This document shows positions 22,786-34,584 of a stretch of DNA of 64,000 nucleotides, in pieces. Below the pieces are notes generated by a model. That model was not told the origin of the DNA. It did no database searches and was given only the letters and a program-made list of their open reading frames with translations. Origin of the DNA: Leptidea sinapis (taxonomy: Eukaryota; Arthropoda; Insecta; Lepidoptera; Pieridae); the NCBI RefSeq assembly GCF_905404315.1, contig NC_066286.1, forward strand, positions 10,733,501 to 10,797,500. The letters are read 5' to 3'. Every line of letters starts with the position of its first letter. The first letter of the stretch is position 1. A program made the position numbers and the translations under genes.

Positions 22786-25052
22786 GTAGGTTTTTAATTT
22801 CTCATAGATTAATAATCATTTTGTGGTCTACCGTCATGTTCGTTTTTACTTTTTATTATTATTGTAACAAATTAATGTAGTTACTATAGTGAATAATATT
22901 ATTTTTATAATATTTTAGTACAAATTTATGCTTGTAAATTATTCGATCAGTTTTGCTAATGAATTAGTAATCCGCTGAAACAAATAACTAAAGCTTACAT
23001 GAGTAAGTAACTAATTTCAGGAATACCTAGATTAATCTTAATTTACCTAAGTTATACAAAAGTACTTATAAATTTAATTTAGTATATTCGGATGTTCATC
23101 CTGTAACTTTAATAGCGATTTTAAAATATATTTTCAACATTATTTTGATTTCGGACATTAACCAACAGCTTTTTGATAGGTATAACTCGTGCTAATAATA
23201 TTATCAATTATTTAGATAAATTAAAGATATCATTTAATATTATTTATTAAATATATCATTATATTTAGGTTGTACTAGTTGGTTCCTACAATATAATATG
23301 TATTATATTATTACCATGAGTAGAGAGATCTTAGACTATTGAACCAAAAACTAAATAACATTATTCTTTCCACAATATAAATGTACCGTATATATTATAA
23401 AATGCAATTACTTTTAAAGTATCTATATATAGAAATTAGTTTAAAATGTGAATACCATTATCGATTAATAATTTACAAAAATCGATAACATTCGTTTACA
23501 AAAAAAAAGACATTACTATAGTCCGTTATTAGAGACGGTTGTTAGTTGCTATATATTATTAGGTATGTAGTATGTACTTTAGTGTCATGTCACACCTTGG
23601 GAACGAAGCGATCGCTCCCAAGCTATTTTTTGAATAAAAATTGTATTGGCATATGAATACAAATCTGTGACCCACTTTGTTAAATGCTCCCATTGTTCTC
23701 GGGTCTTTTTGATTTCTAATTCTTACAGCTAAACTAGGATAGGACTATTTTGTGGGTTAGTTCGTTTTCTTACGTCATATCATACACTTACTTTGTATTA
23801 AAGTATATCTTATACTGTTTATGATCAGAAGTAAATAATCATATTTTTTAGTAGGTAATTTGGTGTTATTTTCCGAAATTATAATATAGGTAGGTACTTA
23901 CTACGTATTTCTAGCCTTCTGAATCGGTCGCGGTGGTAGCCATAGCTTACCGTGCTAGCGATAAAAAATATGTAATTGACAGTTTTCAACTGTTTTTATA
24001 AAAAAAATTGAATAAACTAATATTGTCACGAAACGAACTAGTACATTATTATTTATTACGTACATTTATAGAAGGTATTAGTATTTAGATACCTGTATCC
24101 TTAATGTCTCATCAATGTGAATAATATTATTTTATGTACCTATCTGCCTATATGTTGCCGGCAATGTATATCCAAATTCCATATTCTATACATTACCTAG
24201 GGAAATTATATTATGAAATAAAATTAATTTTGACATTTTTTATAATTTGTTTTTTTTAAGTCAAGATAATTCGTATTGGAATTGATTGAGATAATAATTA
24301 TATAGCACAAGGATTTTGGGTTTGTTACAAAATATGTAAATAACCAATAATAATTTAAAAAAGGTGTAAATATTATTTTCGAATGCCGAATAACAAAAGA
24401 GTATGAAATTGAGTTTATTTTATTAACCATATACCTTACAGAAATTTTAAGTACGTACTAAAATTATGAAAATTAATTTACGAAGTGCTGGTGGACCAGC
24501 AGTTATTCTATACAATGCCCTTGGAATTGTGTACATTACCTAAGTATCGTCTGTATAATTCTAGTAATAATATTCGGTAGTAGTATAATACATAACTAAA
24601 TCGCGTTCACGTCCTGCTATCAAAGGTTCGTCCTTGCCGTCTCCAATTAGTTCAATACTCTAACTGATGCGTCACCAAAACTGAATCACATTAAAGAATG
24701 TGTCGGAGAGATAAAATACATCCGACATAAAGTACTTACTCTATGGTTAATGCATTTATAGTAATGAATATATTACAAAATTATACAGTTAGATTATTTA
24801 GTTACCTTTCCTCGTAATAGCTATCTCTGAAAAGATATGTCGTAGAGAGAGTAGCTTGTGCTTTGTACATATTGTACTGTGTAATTAAACAATTATTCTA
24901 AATTTAAAACTTGACTTTATCTTACCTCTGTCACCAATAGAACGTCATTGTTTGTCACTATAGAATTACATGACAGGGAGAAGTAATTTTATGCTTGGAG
25001 TAATTTCCGTTTAATAATAAGACTAAAACTTGTATAAAACCGATGATTCAAA
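22786..25052. other. AT-rich non-coding stretch
   Basis: No coding or clear repeat signal. A small hairpin CTTGGGA/CCCAAG around the palindrome AGCGATCGCT lies at 23597-23623. Confidence 0.6.
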
Positions 25053-25172
25053 CCCCCTTATTCATAATAGTCTGCTAACTTAAAGCATTGATAATTCTCA
25101 CTCTGTCTACTTCTATTGACCTAAGTCAGAATGAGAAAAACACTTCTTACCGGACCATTATGAATAAGGGGG
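25053..25172. mobile_element. MITE family 1, copy b
   Basis: Same ends, 120 bp, with an 18-bp loss relative to the other copies next to the right inverted end (missing the GGCTGTTTAAAGTTAG section). Flanks CAA / AAA. Confidence 0.8.
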
Positions 25173-25272
25173 AAAGTCTTTAAATATAAAAAGTGTATTA
25201 ACATTATACAATATTTAATAGATCTGCCGCCGCGTCTGATATAGGGTATGTATGATATATAATACACAAGTG

Positions 25273-25510
25273 CTGACCCGGCAAATGTTGTTTTGCCAAT
25301 TAGTTCAGTATTCCGCGCCCGCTCATAGTATGAATTGTCATATGTAATGGAAATGTTATTGACTGAATTATTCGTATTGCGAATGTATAGGTATTTCTAA
25401 GACAAAAAATATAGGTAATCATCCATCATATCAAATACCTTCTCCGAAACCCGCTGCATCTTATAAGTATTATTCTGAACGGTTCAGTAGATTTCGCATT
25501 ATACCGAAAA
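25273..25510 (-). mobile_element. Helitron-like end fragment
   Basis: Plus-sense GCTGACCCGGCAAATGTTGT is the shared 3' tip. The inner part (CTCCGAAACCCGCTGCATCT, GAACGGTTCAGTAGATTTCG) resembles Helitron bodies but is not shared with the others here. Confidence 0.4.
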
Positions 25511-25894
25511 AAAAGGCTCTCCATCTATTCAAAGTCAAATATTTTTATTCAAAATAGGATTAAAAATCACTTATTGAACGTCAATAACTAGTATTGATTG
25601 TGAGTTGTAAGGACTCGGAGAATTATAGCAACATTATAGGGCTTATGAACAATTAATAATACTACGAAATATACTTTTACAATTTTCAATGTGAAAATGT
25701 TCTATAATAATTGTGTCTGATCGCGATAAACGTATAACCGATCGTCGTATAATCGAACCGTCGCGATAGACCCACTAGACAGAGTGACTCATGAGTAAGG
25801 TTTTTGTATATTTACATATAGCTAATTTGCGGTATTTACTGGCAATAAGCACACTCCATCGCTCATGGAACTATTAATCGATGGGTACAGAAGA

Positions 25895-26075
25895 TTCTCG
25901 AGGTGTGCCGCGGCAGAAAGATGAAGTAGGAGACGCCCTCCACAAGACGAACTGATGGACTGATGAAGGTAGCGGGGAACCATTATATGCAGACCGCCCA
26001 AAAGCGGTCCTTGTGGAAGTTTTTGGGGAGGCCATTGTTGTGGACCGCTTAGGGCTGATGACGATGATGATTTAT
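25895..26075 (+). mobile_element. RTE-like LINE 3' end, diverged
   Basis: CGCCCTCCACAAGACGAACT, AGCGGTCCTTGTGGAAGTTT, GGAGGCCATTGTTGTGGACC and ATGACGATGATGATT tail. Same layout as 33430-33690 with a different sequence. Confidence 0.5.
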
Positions 26076-26252
26076 TCAGGGAAACCCAAGGAATAGTATA
26101 CAAATGTAAATTAGATAATTTCGTAGGATCCTTCATATGTTTTTATAACTATTTAACCAATTCCGAATCTGAGTTCCAAATCATGAACGTGTCTTAATAT
26201 GTAATCTGTGATTAAGTGTGTTTTGCCACTGTCTTTATCTAATATACAAAAT

Positions 26253-26557
26253 TCTCATGTGGCGGTGTTTGTAGTTAAACTCCTTCGAAACGGCTTGACC
26301 GATTCTCAAGAAATTTTGAGTGTATATTGGGTAGGTCTGAGAATCGGACAACATCTATATTATAAATAAATGTTAAGGGTGGTCCACGCCAATTTTTTTT
26401 TTTTTTTTAATTTTTTGAATTTTTTTTATAAATTTGTTTGATTATGAGTCATACATAAAAATACATACAACTTCCAATTTTCAACCATCTACGATCAACA
26501 GTTACTTTTGTATCACGATTTTAATATCAGCAATACAACGTTTGCAGGGTCAGCTAG
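26253..26557 (+). mobile_element. Helitron-like non-autonomous element
   Basis: Begins TCTCATGTGGCGGTGTTTGT, carries CGAAACGGCTTGACCGATTC and GGGTGGTCCACGCC, and ends ACGTTTGCAGGGTCAGCTAG followed by T. The 5' TC, 3' CTAG and absence of terminal inverted repeats and target duplication fit Helitrons, and the sequence resembles a widespread lepidopteran family. Confidence 0.6.
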
Positions 26558-27053
26558 TATGTATATAGTACCTCTGCATAAAAGAGACAAAATATGCTTG
26601 ACCACAGATTGCGTATATTTGACACCTTCATGAATACGACCTTTAGGTCTTATAGGAGTCTTACCACTTTATCATTTCATGACCGTTCTATGAACGTATC
26701 AGACGCTCGGACTCAAACACGTCGTAGACTACTTACGTTAGAGTAGGCATACGCCTTCACTTTGTAAATTTATAAATACTAATAAACTATCGAATAAAAT
26801 ATGTTTTGTGTTTATAGCTATCATAGTTTTATGATAATATAAAACAATTCAAATAAAAAAGACTATTCTTCAAAAAATAAATCTATCGAGATTTTTTTTC
26901 GTAATCGTGTTTTCAAAACTGCCATAATTTAGATAAAGAAATGAAGATAAACATGTCAAAAAATTGGAACCGCAGTATTTGTAGAAGTAGTTTAAGTAGA
27001 TTTTTAAACTAAACAGACTATAGCGCCTTAAACGTTCTTGTTTATGATAAATC

Positions 27054-27822
27054 TTTATCTAGCTAAACATAGAAAAGAGTGGAAGAATTTGGAAGCGGCC
27101 TACCACTCTATCTTTTGTCCATAGACAAACAGATAGAGCACGGCAATACTTCAAGCCGGCCCATATTCTAGCGCTCTACAAAGCGCAGGTCCGGCCACAC
27201 ATGGAGTATTGCTGTCATCTCTGGCCAGAGATGACCCCAGTGTCAGCTCGATCCATTTGACCGCGTGCAACGCAGAGCAGCTCGAATTCGAGTCGGGGAC
27301 CCAGTGCTCTGTGAACGGCTGGATCACTTGGCGCTGCGTAGAGACGTCGCTTCATTGTGTGTCTTCTACCGCACTTATCACGGGGAGTGTTCCGAAGAGC
27401 TGTTCAACCTGATTCCTGCCGCCGTATTCCACCTTCGCACGACACGCCACAAATTAGGATATCATCCCCACCATCTGGATGTGTGGTTAAAGTTATTAAT
27501 TATAACCATAACCACACATCCACATAATAACTTATTATGGTCCTCCACTGTGCGGTTTTCAAGGAGCTTTCTTCCACGTACTACAAAGCTGTGGAATGAG
27601 CTTCCTTATGCGGTGTTTCCGGGACGATACGACATGGGTACCTTCAAAAAAAGCGCGTACACCTTCCTTAAAGGCCGGCAACGCTCTTGTGATTCGGAGG
27701 TGATCACTTAACACCAGGTGACCCGTACGCTCGTTTGTCCTCCTATTCCATTATCAAAAAAAAAAGATAGAGTGGTAGATGTTTAGTTTGTAAATTTTAA
27801 TAAAGGCTTATATTATTATTAT
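27054..27822 (+). mobile_element. 5'-truncated non-LTR retrotransposon (jockey/CR1-like group), with target-site duplication
   Basis: Direct repeats TATGATAAATC at 27043-27053 and 27823-27833 bound the block, consistent with a target-site duplication, and a TTA microsatellite precedes the right one. Inside, the frame starting near 27134 reads RARQYFKPAHILALYKAQV then RPHMEYCCHLW (reverse-transcriptase C-terminus). After frameshifts it continues with LRRDVASLCVFYRTYHGECS, LIPAAVFHLRTTRHKLGYHP and KLWNELP. Frameshifts make it non-functional. A 52-bp novel segment sits at about 27487-27538. After the A run an AAAGATAGAGTGGTAG stretch is an inverted copy of sequence at 27099-27114, so the insertion may be composite. 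Confidence 0.75.
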
Positions 27823-27934
27823 TATGATAAATCCTAGCAAGGATCACCAGTATAATAAGAACCACATGTGACACGACAAAAGTGAACGTTATCTAGACGA
27901 TCTTAAGATACATTATACAAAATACATTAGCGAT

Positions 27935-28153
27935 TACTTTATGGAGTGCAGTTTGAGTGATAGTATAGTTTTTATTTCCAATAATATTTTTGTATGGACA
28001 TATTTTCTGTAAGAGGATTTATCCACTCACGGTTTGACAGCTCTGCTGTAAAATAATTTCATTATAACAACAGGGAGCATATTTTACGATAAAATTCTTG
28101 ATGTTAAGAAATATTATTGACACATACATAAAAAAAACTGTCGGGTCTGCTAG
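27935..28153 (+). mobile_element. Helitron-like element, 5' truncated, same family as the pair
   Basis: TTTATGGAGTGCAGTTTGAG, CACTCACGGTTTGACAGCTC, TAACAACAGGGAGCATATTT then ACTGTCGGGTCTGCTAG. Opposite orientation to the pair. Confidence 0.5.
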
Positions 28154-28159
28154 AAGGTA

Positions 28160-29390
28160 CTATAAATTAGTCATTTAAATTTTTGCTCAGTCTAATCGTA
28201 AGTAGCTACTCATTCAATTCGTCAAAAATTGTAACGAGCCTTGCTTTAAGTCCGCTATAATATAAAAACTATTACTGCTACTATACGAATATTATAATCA
28301 TCAGTTATGACCAGTAAAATAATCTTCAATTTTCCAATATGAAATCTTATCAAACGTGCACATAACTGATATGTCTTAGGTATGATAAACTTTTTGATTT
28401 CCATTTTTTATGAATGAAGCGAAATAGAACTAAATAATTTTATACATCTTAAACTTTGCATGGTTCTAACCAAAAACCATCTCTTAAAGTAAAAAGTAGT
28501 CCTTTTTTCATGTCAAGCAACTAAATGGTGCTCTTCAGTCAATAAATGGTACAAAATAGTATCAATAATACGCCTATTGAAATTTCTCTAGAAACATACA
28601 ATCGAAAATAACATGTAACCACTAACTGCGTCGCAGAGAAAGTACAATAATACTAGGCTGTATGTCTTTGAGCCTTTGCCTTTCAGTAACTATTAAAAAC
28701 AAATCTTCATTAGTCTACAAGAAGGTCGCATTACTTGTAACCTAGTAAGCTTAAGTGGTTTACATCGGCCTCATTATCAGCGAAGACAGGAAGCCATAGT
28801 GAGCCTGTCGGTCACTCAACGGTACGGACGTTTCTAACACGATAATGCAGTATATGAATTAAATTGACCTAGTTTTTGATGGAAAACATATCGGACCATT
28901 CATTAGTTAATTTGGTAACTGTAACGGAGGCCCTAGTCTATAACATAACTTGAAGTTTTTTTTTGTTAGAGTGACGGCTAGTTAAATTTTGACAGCTACC
29001 GTCTGTTCATGATTGGATGGTCTAAATGTAAAGAAAGAAATTTAATGTAACTGGCTGAAAATCTCATTGATGTACTATAAACAATTAGATTCCCAATCGC
29101 CTATTAAGAGTCGTCAAAAAATGTCTGAGCCGCGTTGTATATATAAGTATACACTTAAACAGGTAACATTAAAACATTCACTCAAATTAACACCTGATGT
29201 CGTGGCAATAACGTTCAAAGTGTATGTGCAAATATTGTATGCGCTCATAAGAAGCCATTGATTATGGTGCGAAACGTGTCATTTCGTCGGCAATGTATTT
29301 TGTTTGAATTGAAATGTAATTATTTAGCAAAATGATTTAAAACACTTACCCGAAATACGAAACTCCATCTTTTTTAAGCTTGGATAGGCT
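28160..29390. other. No gene seen
   Basis: Unremarkable AT-rich sequence without recognisable repeats or exons. Confidence 0.55.
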
Positions 29391-29394
29391 ATTA

Positions 29395-29530
29395 TTTGGA
29401 CAGTGTTTCACTGAACACTGAAATTGCGTGGCATTGCATTCAAAGCGCGGTCAAAACACAACTGAACAAAAACTCTGTCTAATAGAGAGAGGCAGAGTTT
29501 TGCTTCAGACAATTTTTGAGCAGGACTGTA
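29395..29530 (+). repeat. Interspersed repeat, copy 2 of the pair
   Basis: TTTGGACAGTGTTTCACTGA, AAAGCGCGGTCAAAACACAA and CAGACAATTTTTGAGCAGGA. Unclassified. Confidence 0.55.
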
Positions 29531-29771
29531 AGTCTACGTCAATGCAAAATCTACAAACAATACCGACTTCATAGATGTTGTATAATAAATACTTTTAAAC
29601 AAGGTTGCTTCTAAGTTAAATTTAAAAAACGTCAAGTGTGAGTCTGATTCGCACACAAAGGGTCATATTATGATACCTTGTAGCTAATTTCTAAATAGAG
29701 TACTTTTTATTTCGATTTTTTTTATTTAGCATGGAGACCACTATAGTAATCTTAGTTTTTGTTGGTTAAGT

Positions 29772-29905
29772 GGCAATTTTATTCAAATTCAAATATTATG
29801 ATATCACTTATTGAATGTCAAAAACTATCACCTATTCGACAAAGTATGCCTCAGGCCTGCGAAGAACGGGCGCATGAAAATCAGCGGGCTCCTTTTTATA
29901 GTAAT
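29772..29905 (-). mobile_element. FYNKIPE-group LINE 3' UTR fragment
   Basis: Minus-strand 3' UTR: GCCCGTTCTTCGCAGGCCTG and CATAATATTTGAATTTGAAT. No coding part. A smaller scrap of the same end lies at 25535-25600. Confidence 0.6.
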
Positions 29906-30235
29906 CACACCCCGTTAAAATTTTACGTCTCTAAAGTCTAACTATTGTGGTTTATGACAAACAACCTGCTGACAGAACGACGGACAACGTAGTTCGGAAC
30001 CCTAACAATTACGACATCAAATCTCCATGTGCCAATAGCGATGGTGTCTAGTACATTACAGTAGCTAACACGTGAGTGCTCATGCAAGAGTTAAAGACCG
30101 GTTGATGTGATCATAATTATTAAAACAAGTTTTCTGTCACCACGACTGAACCTTATACTACATATTATGCTAATTACTGTTGCGATATAGTATATACTGT
30201 AAATTGACTTAAGGCAGTGCTTACACTAATTATAT

Positions 30236-30375
30236 CCCCCTTATTCATAATGGTCCGCTAACTTTAAACAGCCGCTAAGGAGTGTTTTTTTCTCATTCTG
30301 ACTTAGGTCAATAGAAGAAGACAGAGTAAGAATTAGCAATGCTTTTGCGTTAGCAGACTATTATGAATAAGGGGG
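30236..30375. mobile_element. MITE family 1, copy c (inverted)
   Basis: 140 bp, opposite orientation to copies a and b, flanked by TAT on both sides (part of TATAT / TATAT). Confidence 0.8.
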
Positions 30376-30504
30376 TATATGAATACACACATGACAGACT
30401 TTTTAATGACCTTGACATTTTCTTTTCAACAAAACCAAAATTTAAAAAGCAAGTAAATGATATTTTAAGTGAACAGGATTAATATATATCTTTATATATA
30501 TAAT

Positions 30505-30933
30505 TCTTGTGTGCGTGTGTATGTCACTGAACTCCTCCTAGACGGCTGGACCGATTCTAATGAAACTTTCTGTGTGTATTCAGGTGGATTCGAGAATGGT
30601 TTAGATTCACAATTGAACTACCTCCTAAACGGCTGGACCGATTTTGATGATATTTTTTTTCGTGTGTTACGGTGAATTTGAGATTGGTGTGTGTCTTCAG
30701 GTGGATTCGAGAATGGTTTAGATTCACAATTAAACTACCTCCTAAACGGCTGGACCAATTTTGATGATTTTTTTGTGTGTTTCAGTGAATTTGAGATTGG
30801 TTTAGATTCTCAATTCCGTCTATATAATATAATTCTCCTGCTCATGTGTATGTAAGTGAACTCCTCCTAACGGCTGGACTGATTTTTCAAATTTAAGACG
30901 TGTGTACAGGACAACGTCTGTTGGGTCCACTAG
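30505..30933 (+). mobile_element. Helitron-like element with internal tandem duplication
   Basis: Starts TCTTGTGTGCGTGTGTATGT and ends CAACGTCTGTTGGGTCCACTAG. The module with CTCCTAAACGGCTGGACCGA and GGTGGATTCGAGAATGGTTT is present three to four times (near 30530, 30620, 30735 and a partial at 30865). Confidence 0.55.
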
Positions 30934-31233
30934 TATATATATATTTATATAAAATCTCATTAGGTAACTCTTTTCTTTAAATGTAAAGTAATTTTGTAAA
31001 TAACTTAGTTTTAAGACATCTAATTTTATATTTCTTTCCTCATTTGTATGTACATATTACTTTAATTAATGTTAAACTTTTTATTCATCATGTAAGATAC
31101 TAGTAACTAAAAAATTAACCTGTGGATAACGGCGTGGGTTCTTACTAAAATTAATTTAATATCTACTATACCTTGAAATTGTAAAATGTATTGTGTGAAC
31201 TGTTTGTTGTCCCTAAGAAATAAAATAAAATGG

Positions 31234-31580
31234 ACTAGCTGACCAGGCAAACGTTGTTTTGCTATGTAAATTATTTTTAGAGTTAGACCGTTTCTTGGAC
31301 ATTGCAACATTATTTTTTTTCTAAAATAAAAGAATTTGTCTAAAATAAACGTAGCCTAAGTTACTCCTTATTACATCAGCCAATAAAAGTCCTGTCAAAA
31401 TCGGGTCAGCCATTTCAGAGATTAGCCGGAACAAACAGACAGACCGACAGACAAACAAAGATTGTAAAAAATTTAATTTTAGTGTATGTACCGTTCATAT
31501 TTATATTCATATACATGTTGTAAAAATCGGTTATTTACATATTACAAACAGACACTCCAATTTTATTTATATGTATAGAT
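31234..31580 (-). mobile_element. Helitron-like element
   Basis: Minus strand ends AACGTTTGCCTGGTCAGCTAG. Body includes GGCTAATCTCTGAAATGGCT (minus sense) and a GTCTGTCGGTCTGTCTG run. Shares the body with 36250-36602 in inverted orientation. Confidence 0.55.
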
Positions 31581-31770
31581 TAGGTTCAGGTTTTCTGTCA
31601 CCTCGATTTAACCTTATACTACATTTTATTAAGTTAATTACTGTTATGATATTATGGTGTTTAATGGAAATCGCCTTCAGGCTGTACTTACACTTAAATA
31701 TGAATTAGTTTGGGCATTTTTTTTCTCAACAATTCTTCATTCTAAATTATTCATAATAATTAATTTCTGT

Positions 31771-32075
31771 TTTGCACAGGATGCCGGCTAGTTTATGTGT
31801 ACCACAACGGCGCCTATTTCTGCCGTGAAGCAGTAATGTGTAAACATTACTGTGTCTCGGTCTGAACTCTGAAGGTCGCCGTAGTTAGTGAAATTACTGG
31901 GCAAATGAGACTTAATATCTTATGTCTCAAGGTGACGAGCGCAATTGTGGTGCCGCTCAGAATTTTTGGGTATTTCAAGAATGCTGAGCGGCACTGCATT
32001 TTAATGGGCAAGGCGTATCAATTACCATCAGCTGAACGTCTTGCTCGTTTTGTCCCTTATTTCATTAAAAAAAAA
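31771..32075 (+). repeat. A-tailed repeat, copy 5, abutting a LINE 3' UTR fragment
   Basis: Forward orientation, nearly complete (lacks the first bases), ends in A9. The sequence right after the tail (CTACCGCTTGTGAAACAAA) belongs to a LINE 3' UTR also seen at 3810-3920, so this copy inserted into or beside an older LINE. Confidence 0.85.
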
Positions 32076-32544
32076 CTACCGCTTGTGAAACAAATGACAC
32101 TCTGAGAGAGAAGAAACGGCGCATGCAACTTTCCCAGTATTATGCGATCTTTTAAATAAAATTATTTTTATTACAATACATGAGTAATAATTGCTTTATA
32201 ACAATATGGTTCATCTGAGTCAAAATAGCAAGAAGGCGAACCATTGTTTAAAAAAATATATAAACAAACAAACCACAAGGAAGTAACTGTGAGAAGCAAT
32301 TCGTGAGTGAATTTGAGAAATATCATAACGATCTTCCGCTAAGTGAATCTTGTAATCAAATATAATGTTTATCACAACCGGACGCAGAACTGTCAACATG
32401 GGACCACCATCATGGTTACAGTTTTAAATTACCCCACAGTTATGGGATCAAGTTCTGCTGAATACTAATTATGGGAAATTAACAGCAATTAATTAATGAA
32501 GAAAGCTTCTATACTATGTTTTATTTATGAGAAAAAGTGACGAT

Positions 32545-32605
32545 ACGAACATGAGATTCACTTTATGGTGAGTGATACGCCCTGCCCGTCGCTTAGGATT
32601 CATTT
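32545..32605 (-). repeat. A-tailed repeat, possible fragment 17
   Basis: GAGTGATACGCCCTGCCCGT matches the GGTAATTGATACGCCCTGCC section; nothing else of the repeat is present. Confidence 0.35.
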
Positions 32606-32725
32606 ATTTAATAAAGTACACCGCATCATGTATAGCAAAATTTTCTAAATCTTAATTTACAATTTGTTGTTCTAAAATATATAACAGTTATGGTAAAAAA
32701 TAAAACTCATAGGTACTTACTATAT

Positions 32726-32999
32726 AGCCGACCTACCTACCTACTAAGCTAGAGGACCCGGGTTCGAATCCCGGTAGGTGCAAGCATTTATATGATGAAT
32801 ATGGGGATGTTTGTTTTCGAGTCATGGATGTTTAAATGTATTTATGTATGTTTATATGAATATATGTATGTTTAAGTAAGTATATTGTATTAAATATATC
32901 ATCATTGTCTTGTAACCCATAACACAGGCTATATATGCTTAACTTGGGGCAAGATTATTTGTGTAAAAAATGCGTCAATATTATTATTATTATTATTAC
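32726..32999 (+). repeat. tRNA-derived SINE (Metulj-like) with ATT tail
   Basis: Box-B-like GGGTTCGAATCCCGGTAGGT, then CGAGTCATGGATGTTTAAAT, TTGTAACCCATAACACAGGC, TTAACTTGGGGCAAGAT and an (ATT)n tail. Matches the common butterfly SINE type. The 5' (box A) part is eroded. Not a working tRNA. Confidence 0.7.
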
Positions 33000-33174
33000 T
33001 GTGGCTCCAAAAGAAGAAATAAAAGTGTAGGTACAATTTATAAATTTAACATATTAATTTTAAAAAAAAAGTTGACAAATGCAGATTGAGTACCTGCTAA
33101 ATACTTAACAACGCTTCCTTTAAACCGGACCAGACCACTACCGATGATATCAAGCTCTGAATTAGTATCACTCT

Positions 33175-33375
33175 ATCTTGGATTCTTGATTGAACCCAAA
33201 TTTTTGAGCACCATTTCAACTGCGCTCGTTACTTAGATATATAAGGATGTTAAGTATCACTAGCCCAGTCCATAAACCGAAAGCTAGGAATTCTTGCACA
33301 TGACTGCTTCACGGCAGATAAACGCTGTCGTGTCTACCTGGTCGGCATCTGTGTAAAGAACTCTCCCACTTGTGT
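33175..33375 (-). repeat. A-tailed repeat, copy 16 (old, degenerate)
   Basis: Reverse. Landmarks TGACTGCTTCACGGCAGATA, GCGCTCGTTAC and GGATGTTAAGT persist. Confidence 0.6.
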
Positions 33376-33429
33376 ATTTTATTTAATTATTTTGATTTAA
33401 GTATACCCCAACAAGTGAACTAAAGTCAC

Positions 33430-33690
33430 CGACAAAGCCCTAACGATTGCGAAACTGAAGTGGCAGTGGGCAGGGCACATAGTTCGACGGACAGATGGGG
33501 CAGTAAAGTCCTCGAATAGCGACCACGTACCGGAAGACTCAGTGTTGGTACGCCCCCCACAAGATGACCGACAATCTGGTCAAGAATAGAATACGTTGAA
33601 TGAGGGCAGCGCAGGACCGATCGTCGTGGAAATCTTTGGGGGAGGCGTTTCTCCAGCAGTGGACGTCTTCCGGCTGATGATGATGATACC
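33430..33690 (+). mobile_element. RTE-like LINE 3' end with C-terminal ORF remnant
   Basis: The frame reads KLKWQWAGHIVRRTDGAVKS near the start, a hallmark of lepidopteran endonuclease-RT ORF ends. A frameshift and stop follow, then GGACCGATCGTCGTGGAAAT, CCAGCAGTGGACGTCTTCCG and a GATGATGATGAT tail. Confidence 0.65.
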
Positions 33691-34584
33691 CCAACATCTA
33701 TACACAATAAATAGTTTAAAAATACCTTTTGACTCAATAATAAGTGACTACTACGCTTGTTGCGTACTTGTACCTAATATCTCTTTTTAATATTTCTTTT
33801 TTCTCGAGTTTCGACTCAAAAAGCACTCGCGATCGACCTGTCGACCCCGATCGACCGTTTGAGCACCCCTGCTCCAGACAATTTTAATTGTTTATTGTAC
33901 GTCAATATACGGAACTCTATCGAGTCCGCTAGTGATATATGCATATAGTTTTTTTTACCTAGTCAGTCATTTAGTTTGTCAATAACACAAAACCGTTTAG
34001 ATAACCTTCATGATTATGTTTGTACATAAAAGCATGATTTAAATCACAAAGGCGCTTCATTTTCAATCACAATCGCAACACAATCAAATGGTTCAACGTA
34101 TGGGTATAAAATATAAATTGAGCATATTATCCCGAGTCCACATACAGCGGATGAAAGGTAGCAAATGGTCTCCGTTCTTTTTCCCGCGCCTGGCCACACA
34201 CAATTTCTCTTTAATTTTGATTAGTTTTATTAAATAGTCTCGTGCCAGATTTTGGCGAGACAGCACGTTCTGAGGATGCCTCGTGTAGAGGCGAAACACG
34301 TGTCGAATTGCTTAAAGACAAATATTTGCGGAATTAACACTAAACAAAACTCAAATCATTTGTATAATTTTGGATTTCCGCAAAGTAACGCCTACTTCAA
34401 TAATTTTTTTTTAGTTTTATTTCGCCGTTATTCGATATATCTGGATCCGATTCAACATTGAAGCATTTTAAGTTTGGCGTAAAAATATATTTTTTAATAT
34501 TCGTATTTTTAAACTCCGTTGTATGTGATACTGTATGCTTAGTAGTCATACAGTTAAAACATCTTGTTTGGTATACAAACAAAT

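Noticed and set aside
24224..24430. Minus-strand 68-codon ORF
   Set aside because: Asn/Tyr/Ile-rich frame in AT-rich DNA, no splice context or family resemblance.
27265..27711. 148-codon ORF as a host gene
   Set aside because: It is the C-terminal reverse-transcriptase frame of a truncated LINE; four further fragments of the same element lie in the window.
32750..32790. Possible tRNA gene (GGTTCGAATCC)
   Set aside because: Only the T-arm-like part is present, and it is followed by a known SINE-type body and ATT tail; no acceptor pairing or box A.
34093..34330. Possible short coding exon around GAGGATGCCTCGTGTAGAGG
   Set aside because: No splice borders or protein similarity; the sequence looks like a dispersed repeat but no second copy is present to prove it.
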